Source: Biomphalaria glabrata
Lineage: Eukaryota; Mollusca; Gastropoda; Planorbidae
NCBI RefSeq assembly: GCF_947242115.1
Contig: NC_074716.1
Location: forward strand, 15,602,865-15,666,864
Reading direction: 5' to 3'
Length of the DNA: 64,000 nt
The translations under genes and the position numbers were made by a program. Below, one piece after another: positions 10,191 through 21,640 of the stretch. The notes beneath the pieces are model-generated. The model was given only the letters and a program-made list of their open reading frames with translations, ran no database searches and was not told the DNA's origin. Positions within the stretch are counted from its first letter, which is position 1, and every line of letters starts with the position of its first letter.

Positions 10191-13090
10191 CTTTAGAATT
10201 AAGAAAGAACAAGCAGGCTTAAGAGCAGGTTGAACAAATAGCTAACATCAGACTATTCAATGAAAAATGGCTTTAAGCCCATAAGAAAACTGATACACAA
10301 CTTAATAGACCCTGTGGCAAATGAAAAGTTTAACATTGATTAGAACATTATCGGTATTAACAAGGCACTTTACCACAATGCGAATAGCTCAGTACAACCG
10401 AATCGGAGAAAGGTTTAGGACTGCCTAGTGTGGCAAGGATGCATTCTCTCTCCATATAGATATATTTAATTCTATAGGATATCATGATGGAAACTAAAGG
10501 ATTTACTCCTAGCTTGACGATAAATGGGGGGGGGGGGCTATTTCCAATCTCAAATTTGCAGATGATATGGACCTTATTGGAGAAGATGCACTTCAAAACT
10601 GGATACTGCAGCTAGAGCATTTGGCATGGGAATAACAACTGAAAAAAAAAAGCGAAGTACTAATTTGTGGTGGAGATAGTAAGAGATGTTGCAGACAGTT
10701 GAATTGGTCTTGGTAAGAGATGTTGCAGACAGTTGAATTGGTCTTGGTAAGAGATGTTGCAGACAGTTGAATGGTCTTGGTAAGAGATGTTGCAGACAGT
10801 TGAATGGTCTTGGTAAGAGATGTTGCAGACAGTTGAATGGTCTTGGTAAGAGATGTTGCAGACAGTTGAATGGTCTTGGTAAGAGATGTTGCAGACAGTT
10901 GAATTGGTCTTGGTAAGAGATGTTGCAGACAGTTGAATGGTCTTGGTAAGAGATGTTGCAGACAGTTGAATGGTCTTGGTAAGAGATGTTGCAGACAGTT
11001 GAATGCTCTTGGTAAGAGATGTTGCAGACAGTTGAATTGTCTTGGTAAGAGATGTTGCAGACAGTTGAATGGTCTTGGTAAGAGATGTTGCAGACAGTTG
11101 AATTGGTCTTGGTAAGAGATGTTGCAGACAGTTGAATGGTCTTGGTAAGAGATGTTGCAGACAGTTGAATGGTCTTGGTAAGAGATGTTGCAGACAGTTG
11201 AATGCTCTTGGTAAGAGATGTTGCAGACAGTTGAATTGTCTTGGTAAGAGATGTTGCAGACAGTTGAATGGTCTTGGTAAGAGATGTTGCAGACAGTTGA
11301 ATTGTCTTGGTAAGAGATGTTGCAGACAGTTGAATGGTCTTGGTAAGAGATGTTGCAGACAGTTGAATGGTCTTGGTAAGAGATGTTGCAGACAGTTGAA
11401 TGGTCTTGGTAAGAGATGTTGCAGACAGTTGAATGGTCTTGGTAAGATGTTGCAGACAGTTGAATGGTCTTGGTAAGAGATGTTGCAGACAGTTGAATGG
11501 TCTTGGTAAGATGTTGCAGACAGTTGAATGGTCTTAGTAAGAGATGTTGCAGACAGTTGAATGGTCTTGGTAAGATGTTGCAGACAGTTGAATGGTCTTG
11601 GTAAGAGATGTTGCAGACAGTTGAATGGTCTTGGTAAGAGATGTTGCAGACAGTTGAATGGTTTTGGTAAGAGATGTTGCAGACAGTTGAATGGTCTTGG
11701 TAAGATGTTGCAGACAGTTGAATGGTCTTGGTAAGATGTTGCAGACAGTTGAATGGTCTTGGTAAGAGATGTTGCAGACAGTTGAATGGTCTTGGTAAGA
11801 TGTTGCAGACAGTTGAATGGTCTTGGTAAGAAATGTTGCAGACAGTTGAATGGTCTTGGTAAGAGATGTTGCAGACAGTTGAATGGTCTTGGTAAGAGAT
11901 GTTGCAGACAGTTGAATGGTCTTGGTAAGAGATGTTGCAGACAGTTGAATGGTCTTGGTAAGAGATGTTGCAGACAGTTGAATGGTCTTGATAAGATATG
12001 TTGCAGACAGTTGAATGGTCTTGGTAAGAGATGTTGCAGACAGTTGAATGGTCTTGGTAAGAGATGTTGCAGACAGTTGAATGGTCTTGGTAAGATGTTG
12101 CAGACAGTTGAATGGTCATGGTAAGATGTTGCAGACAGTTGAATGGTCATGGTAAGAGATGTTGCAGACAGTTGAATGGTCTTGGTAAGAGATGTTGCAG
12201 ACAGTTGAATGGTCTTGGTAAGAGATGTTGCAGACAGTTGAATGGTCTTGGTAAGAGATGTTGCAGACAGTTGAATGGTCTTGGTAAGAGATGTTGCAGA
12301 CAGTTGAATGGTCTTGGTAAGATGTTGCAGACAGTTGAATGGTCTTGGTAAGAGATGTTGCAGACAGTTGAATGGTCTTGGTAAGAGATGTTGCAGACAG
12401 TTGAATGGTCTTGGTAAGAGATGTTGCAGACAGTTGAATGGTCTTGGTAAGAGATGTTGCAGACAGTTGAATGGTCTTGGTAAGATGTTGCAGACAGTTG
12501 AATGGTCTTGGTAAGAGATGTTGCAGACAGTTGAATGGTCTTGGTAAGAGATGTTGCAGACAGTTGAATGGTCTTGGTAAGAGATGTTGCAGACAGTTGA
12601 ATGGTCTTACATTAGAAATGCGCTCATTTAAATACAAAGGGTCATGAACATAACAAGAGACGTAGGATCACTAAAAGATAAAACGCTTGAGCTAAGAATC
12701 CGGCATCAGCAAACTGTGGGAAATCTGAAAGAGTCACATCAGCTGCCTAATAAAACTTTTGTTCGTAGTCTGCGTGCCTCTATATGGTTTTGAAAATTAG
12801 ACAATGAACGCTTAGGCTGAAAGAAGAATTCAAGCCTTTGAGAGTCAATGTTACTGAAAAATGCTGGACAGCAAGAAAAGAAAACAAATGAGTTTGTTCT
12901 TATACAAATTAACTCTCTGGCTGGCATATAGTTACATACTACGAAGAGACGCAAGCTGAGCTGGTTAGGTCATATTACAGACATGACTCAGAGGAGGGAG
13001 CACAAAGAGAAGATCGACCTAAGAAAACTTTCGGGACCACGTGAATGACGTGAAAGAATGGGCCGGCCTCTCTCCTGTAAGGAACATTAA
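10191..13090 (+). mobile_element. LINE family C, reverse transcriptase, split by a minisatellite
   Basis: Decayed + strand RT motifs appear in order on both sides of the 33-bp array. Before it: QAGLR near 10210, a WQGCILSP-like stretch near 10425-10450, and NLKFADDMDLIGED at about 10546-10587 with the catalytic FADD at 10555-10566. After it: LEMRSFKYKGS near 12613-12645, then RKLSWLGHIT near 12948-12980 and RERMGRPLS near 13050. This order is that of endonuclease-RT LINEs whose C-terminus reads GHITRSSGLAKT..EWTG in better copies (35951, 39310, 46925). Many stops; not functional. Confidence 0.7.
10679..12608. repeat. 33-bp minisatellite, about 58 units, 1.93 kb
   Basis: The unit is GTTGCAGACAGTTGAATGGT followed by CTTGGTAAGAGAT. 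Variants are 34 bp (an extra T: GAATTGG) and 31 bp (TAAGATG instead of TAAGAGATG). Long open frames appear on both strands only because 33 is a multiple of three, and the 31 and 34-bp variants shift frame repeatedly, so I call no gene. The array lies inside the family C LINE. Confidence 0.95.
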
Positions 13091-14414
13091 CCGGGGGGGG
13101 GGGGTAAAATGAAAAGGAATTAAAGGATTAAATTGAAAAAAAAAACAACCTCTTTTTAACACACTGCAGGGAGAGATGCCATTTTGTTTGTGATGTCTGT
13201 CTGTGTGATAGTATTTTCATATCTAAAGCAAAAAGCACTATTGAAAATCAACACTGTCTACTTCTTCGTGCTTTAAAAAGTGTTACAGCTACATTTATTC
13301 TCTCTTAAACAAGCCTATTTTCCGTAAATATGCTAACAGTTATAAACTATTTTAGTATCTTAAAAATTGGAAGTTGTTTTTTTAAAGTGTGTATAGCCGT
13401 GACCTCCGTGACTATGTCGAAGGTGCCGGTATAGCTACGATAGACACCTCAGTGAACAATAGGCTACACTGCCAGGGAGTTGACACATAGGCCTACTTTT
13501 AAAAATCATTTGACATCTTATAATTTATATTTCATATATTTCTTCTGTGAGATTGAAAGCTGCAAATAATTATTTAACAAAAATAAAGTTTAGGCCTATT
13601 TTAAAAAAAAAAAAAGGGGGGGGGGGACTTTGAACTTCATCCGAAAGTCAGCATCGTTAATTAATATAGGCGTACAGCTACACATAGGGTCTGGTTGGAA
13701 AGATAAGCTGTCTGGAGAGCTACAGCACTAAGCCTCTATTCAACAGCTATCCACAGGAGTCTGTATATTGCAATAATATTCCTAGTCTTACTCCATAAGC
13801 TTTATATAAGCCTATACATATACATATTATATAACTTTAAAAAGGGGAGAGAGACTTAAAATCTGCAGAAGGCGAGGTGAATTTGGAGGCCCTAAATGAA
13901 ATACAAAAATATCAGCCAAAAAATAAAATTATGCAATTTATTAAAAACTTTGTGTAACAGCCTACTACAATAACTTTGGGCACAAGAATAGCTATTTCTT
14001 CTTTTTGAATCCTGTGCGTGGCCTCCATCAATCGGAAGCCCTATACGGCTGCCTAGTTTGCCTTTGCCTAAGGGCGGCTGCTAGGTGCTGTAGTCTGGCT
14101 GGCCGATGTACTCTTAATACTTTTTGTTTTGAAATCGGCGCCATAGTTGTATCTGCACTACAGAGACATAAAAAAAAAAAGGATATGAAATTTCCAAATG
14201 CGCCCATACAGAAAATATTGTGTAGAAGCATTTTAAAATAGTATTTGAAGGTCACTTATTGTAGCGGTACATATGTCCTAAATCCTTCTAACCCTTAAAC
14301 CTAACACGTAATTTTATCTCGCGCGTGCGTATAAGTACTTTCTGACCTATAACTTCATAATGTTTATCAGCTTAGTGATAACACCTAAAAAAAAATCAGT
14401 TGTGCCACAATGCT

Positions 14415-14423
14415 GACACACAC

Positions 14424-14466
<43 letters not shown>
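14415..14466. repeat. (CA)n microsatellite
   Basis: CA dinucleotide run with two early interruptions. Confidence 0.9.
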
Positions 14467-14468
<2 letters not shown>

Positions 14469-14722
14469 GCGGAAAATGATGTCAAGTTTTCAAGGACACA
14501 AATACAACTTCACACATTGTACGTCTGGTAAGAAAAGAACAATGAGAGCAATGAAATGTGGAGCTTGGTTTTAAAACACAAATGAGTTGTTTTCAATTGA
14601 AAACACAGGGAGTTATAATTAGAATGTTTAACATTTAGATGGGATTTGAAAATAAAATTTAAAAAAAATCAAATGTTTGAAATATAAAAAGTAAAAAAAA
14701 AAAAAAGTAAATAAGTTGAGGA

Positions 14723-14826
14723 GTGTCACTGAACCCAAACTGGTCTCTACTTTATCGAATGAGAGAGTACATGTCACTGAACCCAAACTGGTCTCTACTG
14801 TATCTAATGAGAGAGTACATGTCATT
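14723..14826. repeat. 48-bp duplication
   Basis: Two tandem copies of a 48-bp unit containing GTCACTGAACCCAAACTGGT and ATGAGAGAGTACAT, followed by a partial third start (GTCATTGAAGACAAACT). The frame stays open across the copies, but no protein is recognised. Confidence 0.8.
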
Positions 14827-15490
14827 GAAGACAAACTTATACGCCAGACAGTACACAAGGTACACCTGTACCACAGGGGTAAGGGAGAACAATTTCCTCT
14901 AGCTTTGGATCTGTCCTGTCTTGTGTTTTGTAAGTTGTCTTACATTACTTCACTTAGTCTAATGCGAGTCTGAAAACATCCAAGAGAGTTGAAGGGACAC
15001 CACAATGAACTCGAACTTACTTCATAATAAAACTTCTCAAGACTTTAACTGATGTTTATTTACAGATGAGGGGGATTGTCTTGTCTATCTATCCGTCGTT
15101 TGCTATTCCCTATACATCTTTCTACAAGCCCTAGCCATATTCTTCTCCTATCATGTACCAGTATTCTGCTATGTCATTCATCTGTCTCACTGCGTCATTA
15201 CTTTTACCGTCCCTAAAACAATGCACAATATATTTATTTAAAATGCAGATCATTTGAAGGGCCAATGTCATTGGTTAACCATGTAGCATTTCGATACTCC
15301 GAGTCACATGCTGAATCTTCAGATAACCTATTCTGAATGTGTATTGGTCGTCACATGTTATGAAATCTGGGGACTTCTCACAGCGCAATTGTCCTGCTTT
15401 AGATCAGCTTCGTCTAGTTAAGAGACGATGGTTTTTAAAGCACATTTGTAAGAAAATTAATGTTTAACCTAGTGAGTAGAAAGTCGATTA

Positions 15491-15645
15491 TGATGGCGGC
15501 CTGGTCGTGCGGTTTGGATTTATCGATGGTCCCGAGTTCAAACCCTGCCCGCTTCCATCCCCAGTCGTCTAGCGGGAGATTTGGACTAGAAAGTAAGTTA
15601 TCTTCAACTCTGAAGGAACATCTGAAACATTATTAGTAGACGTTG
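15491..15645 (+). mobile_element. SINE family 3, tRNA-derived
   Basis: Starts GGCGGCCTGGTCGTGCGG, an A-box-like head, then CCCGAGTTCAAACCCTGCCC, a good B-box match (GGTTCRANNCC). The body reads TCTAGCGGGAGATTTGGACT and CTGAAGGAACATCTGAAACA. One copy in the window. Too long and unpaired for a real tRNA. Confidence 0.65.
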
Positions 15646-16123
15646 TTGAAGTGGGTGATACGTATGTTACTATATTTAGACATACATTGTACAATCATCT
15701 TATTAAAGTCTTTTCAAAACATTTGTGAATGCAATGCGTCAATCGAAAACGAGAGCCTTACTATTTACTCATACTATTAATTCAAGTATTTTGACTAGTA
15801 AATATTCATTGTAATAGTAAAGATATAAATAACACAGTGAACAAAAAAAAGCGAGTGTGATACATTATGCTGATTTCACAATGAGTAGGCTACAAGTAGT
15901 TATTGTTATTATTGTTATTATTAAATAAAAACTCGAACACGTTAGATTGAAATGAAACGCTGTAATGACGATTTAAGAGTTACTTCCCTTTACATAGATT
16001 GCCAGGACAGTAAAAAGATTTACGTGAATTTGTTATTTTGATAGGACACCTGAAATAGAATTTAAGAAAAAAAGAACGAACTAATGTAATAATTAATAAT
16101 GTCATGCATTTCAACTCTAATAG

Positions 16124-16219
<96 letters not shown>

Positions 16220-16520
16220 ATTATCTGAAGCCATGAACTTCTTACAGCGTCTTTGTTTGGATATCCCCTAGAGCCAAAAAGAAAGTTTCATAGTACACCA
16301 AATTTTATACACTAAATAAATAGTAAAAAAAAAAAACCTATTACATTACAGCTCAATGGGGGTTACAAATAAAAAAACAAAACTTTGAGTGTGTTTAGTA
16401 TGAGCTAAAGTGAACTTTTACTCTCAACGTTTTTTTTTTATGTTTACTTTTTAGTGCGTTTTAATGTATTTGTTGAAAAATGAAATGTTTACTTTTTATT
16501 ACTTAAGCCTTTTTTTCAGT
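15646..16520. other. No gene recognised
   Basis: AT-rich sequence with a long TA run (16127-16217). No gene or named element. Confidence 0.4.
16127..16217. repeat. (TA)n microsatellite
   Basis: About 90 bp of uninterrupted TA dinucleotides. Confidence 0.95.
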
Positions 16521-17017
16521 AAACATTGACCACTGATTTAATAATACTTTTATAGAAACATTGACCACTGATTTAATAATACTTTTATAGAAACATTGAC
16601 CACTGATTTAATAATACTTTTATAGAAACATTGACCACTGATTTAATAATACTTTTATAGAAACATTGACCACTGATTTAATAATACTTTTATAGAAACA
16701 TTGACCACTGATTTAATAATACTTTTATAGAAACATTGACCACTGATTTAATAATACTTTTATAGAAACATTGACCACTGATTTAATAATACTTTTATAG
16801 AAACATTGACCACTGATTTAATAATACTTTTATAGAAACATTGACCACTGATTTAATAATACTTTTATAGAAACATTGACCACTGATTTAATAATACTTT
16901 TATAGAAACATTGACCACTGATTTAATAATACTTTTATAGAAACATTGACCACTGATTTAATAATACTTTTATAGAAACATTGACCACTGATTTAATAAT
17001 ACTTTTATAGAAACATT
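16521..17017. repeat. 35-bp minisatellite, 14 identical copies
   Basis: Fourteen head-to-tail copies of AAACATTGACCACTGATTTA plus ATAATACTTTTATAG occupy 16521-17010, followed by a 7-bp partial unit. I see no difference between copies. There are no spacers, so this is not a CRISPR array. Confidence 0.95.
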
Positions 17018-17527
17018 ACGCCAAAAAAAAAAAAGATGGCAGACGGGCTAGGTAGGGGCAGGTACACAGCCCTGCCTTCTCGCCATTTGTCTTCGAGTCC
17101 GAAGATTAATGAGGAATGCAGTATATCCCGTGGCTACGCAGCCCCAGCTGTGACCTACATATTTTGCCACAACCAGGGCAAGCATAACCATTGTCCGCCG
17201 GTGGTCGATTAAAATTTTCTTTTCTCCGTCTGCGTCTCTACTCGGCAACGGATTTTATTTTGGTCTCAAATGTGTATCCCGCGGCCTTTGTGAGTGACCT
17301 CCAGCTGTCTCGTTCTGAGGCTGCATGCAACCAGGTGCTCTCTTCTATGTCAGCTAAGGCAAGTTGGCGCCAAAGCTGGTTTTCGAAGCGCTTCCTTGGG
17401 GGACCTCTGTTACGTCGACCACCTTTTTGCTCACCAAAAAAGACTGCTTTTGGCATACGTTCGTCCCCCATACTGGATACGTGCATTGACCAGCCTAACT
17501 GTCGGACCATAAGAATTCACTCTATAC

Positions 17528-19250
17528 CAGGGGTCGGCAACCTGCGGCTCGTGAGCCACATGCGGCTCTTTGGATGTTAAGCTGCGGCTCTTTAGTTCCA
17601 TACTCAAACATTATTTATTTTATCGAAAATAAATTGAATCTATTAACTAAGATTAGGCACCGATTCAATCTCTCAGCCACTGGTACTTGCTTTTCACCGC
17701 TCACCTCCCCATGTCTTCAAAAGTAAAATAGAACTCAACATTTTTCTGCCTTATCGATGATATAGATAAGTCTTGCGACATAAAAGACATTGCACAAGTT
17801 GGTTTTCTGTCAGGTATATGTCTTCCCAAGGATTGCTAGCGCTCTCGTGACAAACTAGAGGAAATAGTTTAGAGAATGCCGTGCAAAAATACCTTAAAGA
17901 CAATAAGATTGATTTAAATAAACTCGTTTCAATAGCAACTGATGGAGCCAGAAGTTTGAAAGGAAAAAATAAAAGAGAATCTGCCTTCTCCAGCAAGAAG
18001 TGCTTGTTAAAATCACTCTACCATCGTCAGTTTAAAGAATTCTTAAACGAAATGGAGACCCAATATTCCAACCTTCTTCTTCCCAATAAAGTGCGATGGC
18101 TTACTACAGGTACGCTGTTGAAACTTGGAGCTTTGTGCTTGAATGAAATATATACATTCCTAAATAAGGATGGTATTAATCACTCTGAATTAGAGAACGA
18201 CAAATGGTTGCAAAAATGTTACTTTATGATGGATATATCGGGAAAAGTAAATTGGATGAATCTAAAACTACAAGAAAATGAAAGCCCAGCCGATGTTTTA
18301 ATAAAAGATAAGAGCTGTGGCTGAGCAGTAAAGAGCTTCTCTCCCAAACCGGGGTCCCGAGTTAGAATCGTGGTGAAGATATTGATTTTTAATCTCTGGA
18401 TATTTTTTAGCGCTTCTAAATCCACCCAGCTTTAATAATTATCTGGCATTAGTTGGGGAAAGTAAATGTGGTTGGTTGTTGTGCTGACACCCTCGTTAAC
18501 CGTGTTTCACAGAAAGAGATGACCTCTACACCATCTGCCCTAAAGATCGCAAGGTCTGAAAGGGGAACTTTACTTTACTTAATCAGAGCGATAAGTGACT
18601 TCATTTTCACTTTCTAAAGCAATATCGCGATAAAACCAATGCAACTGTTAACAGGAATTACTTTATCACAGTTATTTAAAAAAATTACAGATGAATTTGT
18701 TGAGAGATTTTAGCATTTCAAAACCATCAAAACCATTCTAGCATTCATAGTAAATACCCTCAACACAAATAGTAACGAAATCCATATTGAGCCGTTTGGA
18801 ATTGATACTGGAGCTTTCTGGAGTGGATAATTTGAAAAGCAAATTGGAAGAGTTGGAGGTCCAGAAATGTATGTACGTAACGCAACAAAAGTGGACAGCT
18901 TTCAAAGAATTGCCGCGAGATGAGGCACTTATATTCGACGTATGGGATTGTCTTCCAGATTGCTACAGTGAAGTGAAAAGGTTGGCAATTGGAGTTTTAA
19001 CTATTTTCGGATCAACATATTCATGCGAACAAGCGTTCTCTTGCATAAATAGCCAACTAACAATTGAAAATTTAGAGTCGTGTTTAAAACTAAAAACAAC
19101 AAGTTATGAGCCAAATGTATCCAAACTTTCTAAAACCAAAGCCAACGCTCCATTGAATTTGGCAAGAAAAAACTTTGTGGCTCTTTAAAAACTGAAATTT
19201 AGTAAATTGTAATTTTTGGCTCTTCCAACTCAAAAGGTTGCCGACCCCTG
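17528..19250 (+). mobile_element. hAT DNA transposon, defective, with perfect 8-bp TSDs
   Basis: Terminal inverted repeats CAGGGGTCGGCAACCT and AGGTTGCCGACCCCTG are perfect over 16 bp. Target duplications CTCTATAC at 17520-17527 and 19251-19258 are identical. The + strand has transposase fragments: 17881-18310 (HRQFKEFLNEME, LLLPNKVRWLT) and 18787-19188 ending in the hAT dimerisation region (YSEVKRLAIGVLTIFGSTYS, CEQAFSCIN). At 1.72 kb it lacks the BED finger and first catalytic part of a typical 2.5-3 kb hAT. A SINE at 18311 also interrupts it. It is the KRAB/ZBED-style hAT type seen widely in animals. Confidence 0.92.
18311..18579 (+). mobile_element. SINE family 1, full-length-like, inside the hAT transposase
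   Basis: The head GCTGTGGCTGAGCAGTAAAG is A-box-like, and GGTCCCGAGTTAGAATCG is an eroded B box. The body has CTGGCATTAGTTGGGGAAAG and the 3' end GTCTGAAAGGGGAACTTTAC. It separates two halves of hAT transposase sequence, so it is younger than the hAT copy. Target duplication not clear. Confidence 0.8.
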
Positions 19251-19320
19251 CTCTATACTGTCCATACCGGCGTTCGCAAGGACATCGCTCAGATGATTAG
19301 AAGTGGTTGAAAAATCGATT

Positions 19321-19902
19321 TTCAAAAATCTAAACAACATACAAGAAAGATTCAGATTGAGTTAATATAAGCGCTGTAAAAAAAAGTTTATACATTTAGC
19401 ATAAAATGTATTTCCCGAGACATATATCAAGAGAATCTCATAACAATTATCCCGCACACAATAATTAGTCCCTAACCAAATTAATTTATTAGTTTAATTC
19501 ATTATGCCCACCTGTGCCACACAAAAAAAGTCGACTGCTCCCTGTTTTAGGAGAGAAACTTTATTAGAAATAAATGAATCTAACTTAATACATTGACTTT
19601 TCATTAATTACAAGCCAAAATGTATCTGAAACAAATACGTACGTGAAGTTCTAATACTAGAATTATAAAGATAATAAAAAAAAAAACATCTCCGAATATT
19701 TAGCTTGTAATTGTTGAAGCCAAATATGTTGAAAGTCAGAAAACATTTTGGTTGCAGCGTTGTGTGAAAGCTGGCTCAGAACAGTGTGAGGAGGGAAAGC
19801 GTTTTTCTATTGGTTCTTTGTATTTGTATTTTCCGTTTTGTTTTTTTAAATACACTTTACAAATGTATAAAAGTTACACATGGTGGTCAATGAACACTCT
19901 CC
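19321..19902. other. Upstream region of the neurotrophin candidate
   Basis: AT-rich. TATAAAAG at 19866-19873 is a good TATA-box match 49 bases before the chosen ATG and may mark a promoter with a short 5' UTR. Out-of-frame ATGs follow it, so an upstream non-coding exon is also possible. Confidence 0.35.
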
Positions 19903-19914
19903 ATGCCATCAACA

Positions 19915-19987
19915 ATGGCCGCCTGGAACTCTGTTTTATCTTTATTGTTTATATCTGTTGTCATAGCAACCATCATGGGGCTGTCAG
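19915..19987 (+). CDS. Candidate neurotrophin exon 1: signal peptide
   Basis: ATG at 19915 in a good initiation context (CAACAATGG) opens 24 codons, MAAWNSVLSLLFISVVIATI then MGLS, followed by CAG|GTAATA, a sound splice donor at 19988. This is a textbook signal peptide: short polar start, long hydrophobic core, small residues at the end. An in-frame ATG at 19903 would add MPST but has a poor context, and an in-frame TGA lies just before it. The exon ends in phase 1, the phase at which the exons at 22431 and 53089 begin. Seen: signal peptide and donor. Inferred: that it belongs to the gene of 61632. Introducing a secreted precursor fits that role. A different secreted protein is possible. Confidence 0.6.
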
Positions 19988-20579
19988 GTAATATTTTTCT
20001 TAATAAAGATAAAACAAAAAAAAAAAAAAAAAAGCTTCTTTTAAAAAAATAAAAGTTTTTTTTTTAATTTTAAAGATTAGAGTATTGAACGCTTTTCTTA
20101 AGACAAATTATTACAGTTTACAATAGGCCTAGTAAGAATAATAACTATAGGCCTAATATAAAACTAACTACAATAATTCAATAAAATCTGGTCTTTGTAA
20201 CATTCCACTATAGAAAGTACACATGACATCACAAAAGAAAAAAAAAAACTGCCTGGTTAAACCAGCGTTTTTTTTTTTTCATTCAAATTACTTTATACGG
20301 AGGTCTCGTTGCATCATCATCCTGCTGCCACTGTTTGATGACAAAAACAAAACAACGAGATCTACTTTGTCTATGTTTGAATTAGTGGAGAGTATGGAGT
20401 TTGGAAGACGCAGTGCCGTAATCCGGAGCTGAATTTACATAGTCCGAACATGTTACAAGCGTACACTTCTTGTTAGTGATTAGTGTCTCTTATTTTGTCA
20501 TTTAAAGTTCATAGAGAATCTCTGAAAACAAGCGACAACGTTTTGAATGCTAATAACTTTATAAACCGATATCAACACG

Positions 20580-20745
20580 CAGGGCCGGATTTAAGAATGT
20601 GGAGGCCCCAACATTTGTGCCAGCCGTAAAAATTCAGAAAAAATAAATTTGAGAAAAAAAAGCAACAAACTTTAAAGTTTCTGACCCGTCGAAATTCGGA
20701 TATATTTGTTCAAAACCTCATTTGTGAAGGACCCTTTCTTGGCCC
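20580..20745. mobile_element. hAT fragment, left end
   Basis: CAGGGCCGGATTTAAG followed by TGTGGAGGCCCC matches the left end of the hAT copy at 26322 (CAGGGCCGGACTTAAG and TGTGGGGCCC). No right end is recognised. Confidence 0.5.
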
Positions 20746-20809
20746 TTTCTTGACCCCGCCTGTCCTCCCTTCAATCCGCCTTGATAAAAATATTATTAAA
20801 AATATAATT

Positions 20810-21090
20810 AAAGTAAAAGTAAAGTTTCCCTTTCAGACCTTTGCAATCTATGGGGCAGATGATGTCATCTGTTTCTATGGCCAACGGTTAACAAGCAGGG
20901 TGTCATGTGGCCAGCACAACGACCAACCGCCTTTACTTTCCCCAACTAAAGTCAGGTACCCATTAGAGTTGGGTGGACTCAGGGACGCTCTAAAAATCCT
21001 GATATTCAAAATCTAAGCCTTCACCGAGACTCGAACCCAGGACTTTAGGTTCGGAAGTCGAGCGCTTAATCACTCTGCCACCGCACCCCA
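20810..21090 (-). mobile_element. SINE family 1, reverse orientation
   Basis: On the - strand it begins with a tRNA-like head (GGTGGCAGAGTGATTAAGCG), then GGTTCGAGTCTCGG as B box, the GGGTACCTGACTTTAGTTGG body and the GGGAAACTTTAC end. It is nearly full length with one of the best preserved heads. Confidence 0.85.
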
Positions 21091-21375
21091 AAAATATAAT
21101 TGGTTAGTGCACAATTATTTTTATATTTTAACCCTTATATCAAGCACACAGACATTAAAGTTTTATTTTATAATGACTTTATATATCAATGGAAGTTTAA
21201 AATGCACTAACCAGAGAAAAAAAAAGATCAAGATAGTAATATGCTGTAGTCATAAGGGAAGTGTAGGATTGCATTTTGTTGAATAGAATTGAACATAGTA
21301 CTTGACTAAATCACGACACAATCAATTAAAAGTCTTCACACATAAACCTGTTTAAAAATATAAATGTAGCTCTGT
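21091..21375. other. No gene recognised
   Basis: AT-rich intronic sequence, nothing identified. Confidence 0.35.
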
Positions 21376-21640
21376 ATCTCCTAACTGACGTTACCTACGT
21401 TGATTTGACCCCATTAAATTCAATAAATTTTTGGTTTTATAAACTTTAATGTGTTATATAAAAGGAGCCTGCATTCTTCTATAAGTATATACCTAATAGA
21501 ACATTTCTTGATTACATACAAACAAAAAAGTTATTGAAGTTAAATCATAAAACGGTAGTGAAACACAAAATGAGCAAAATGAATAATTCCATCGGAACTT
21601 GGAAAATTATTACGGAGAGAAAGAGTTAAAAATGATTGCT
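21376..21640 (+). repeat. Dispersed repeat Rpt-2
   Basis: Parallels 31220-31268 plus 31717-31915: CGTTGATTTGACCCC, TTTATAAACTTTAAT, AATCATAAAACGGTAGTGAA, ATTACGGAGAGAAAGAGTTA. Here the GATTTGAC site is uninterrupted, giving the empty-site version of the MITE insertion at 31269. Class unknown. Confidence 0.7.

Larger units (their letters stand above)
13091..15490. other. 2.4 kb without recognised gene
   Basis: Contains G-rich and A-rich runs (13095-13105, 13602-13626), a CA repeat and a 48-bp duplication listed separately. A GC-richer patch at 13995-14165 is open on both strands (75-78 codons) but matches nothing I know and has no splice sites I would defend. Confidence 0.4.
17040..19320 (-). 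mobile_element. LINE family F, C-terminal fragment, split by a hAT element
   Basis: On the - strand, 17238-17510 reads MPKAVFFGEQKGGRRNRGPP, RKRFENQLWRQLALADI and HAASERDSWRSL, the RT C-terminal tail of a non-LTR element. Sequence toward 17048 continues the same tail in another frame. The hAT element at 17528-19250 inserted into it, and LINE sequence resumes at 19259 (TGTCCATACCGGCG). Related fragments lie at 2835 and 62745. Confidence 0.7.

Noticed and set aside
10593-12637. Long open frames of 170-500 codons on both strands
   Set aside because: They exist only because the 33-bp unit is a multiple of three; frames shift at the 31 and 34-bp variants and no start or domain is present.
13995-14255. 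Overlapping 75-78 codon frames on both strands
   Set aside because: No family match, no defended splice sites; a GC-richer patch alone is not enough.
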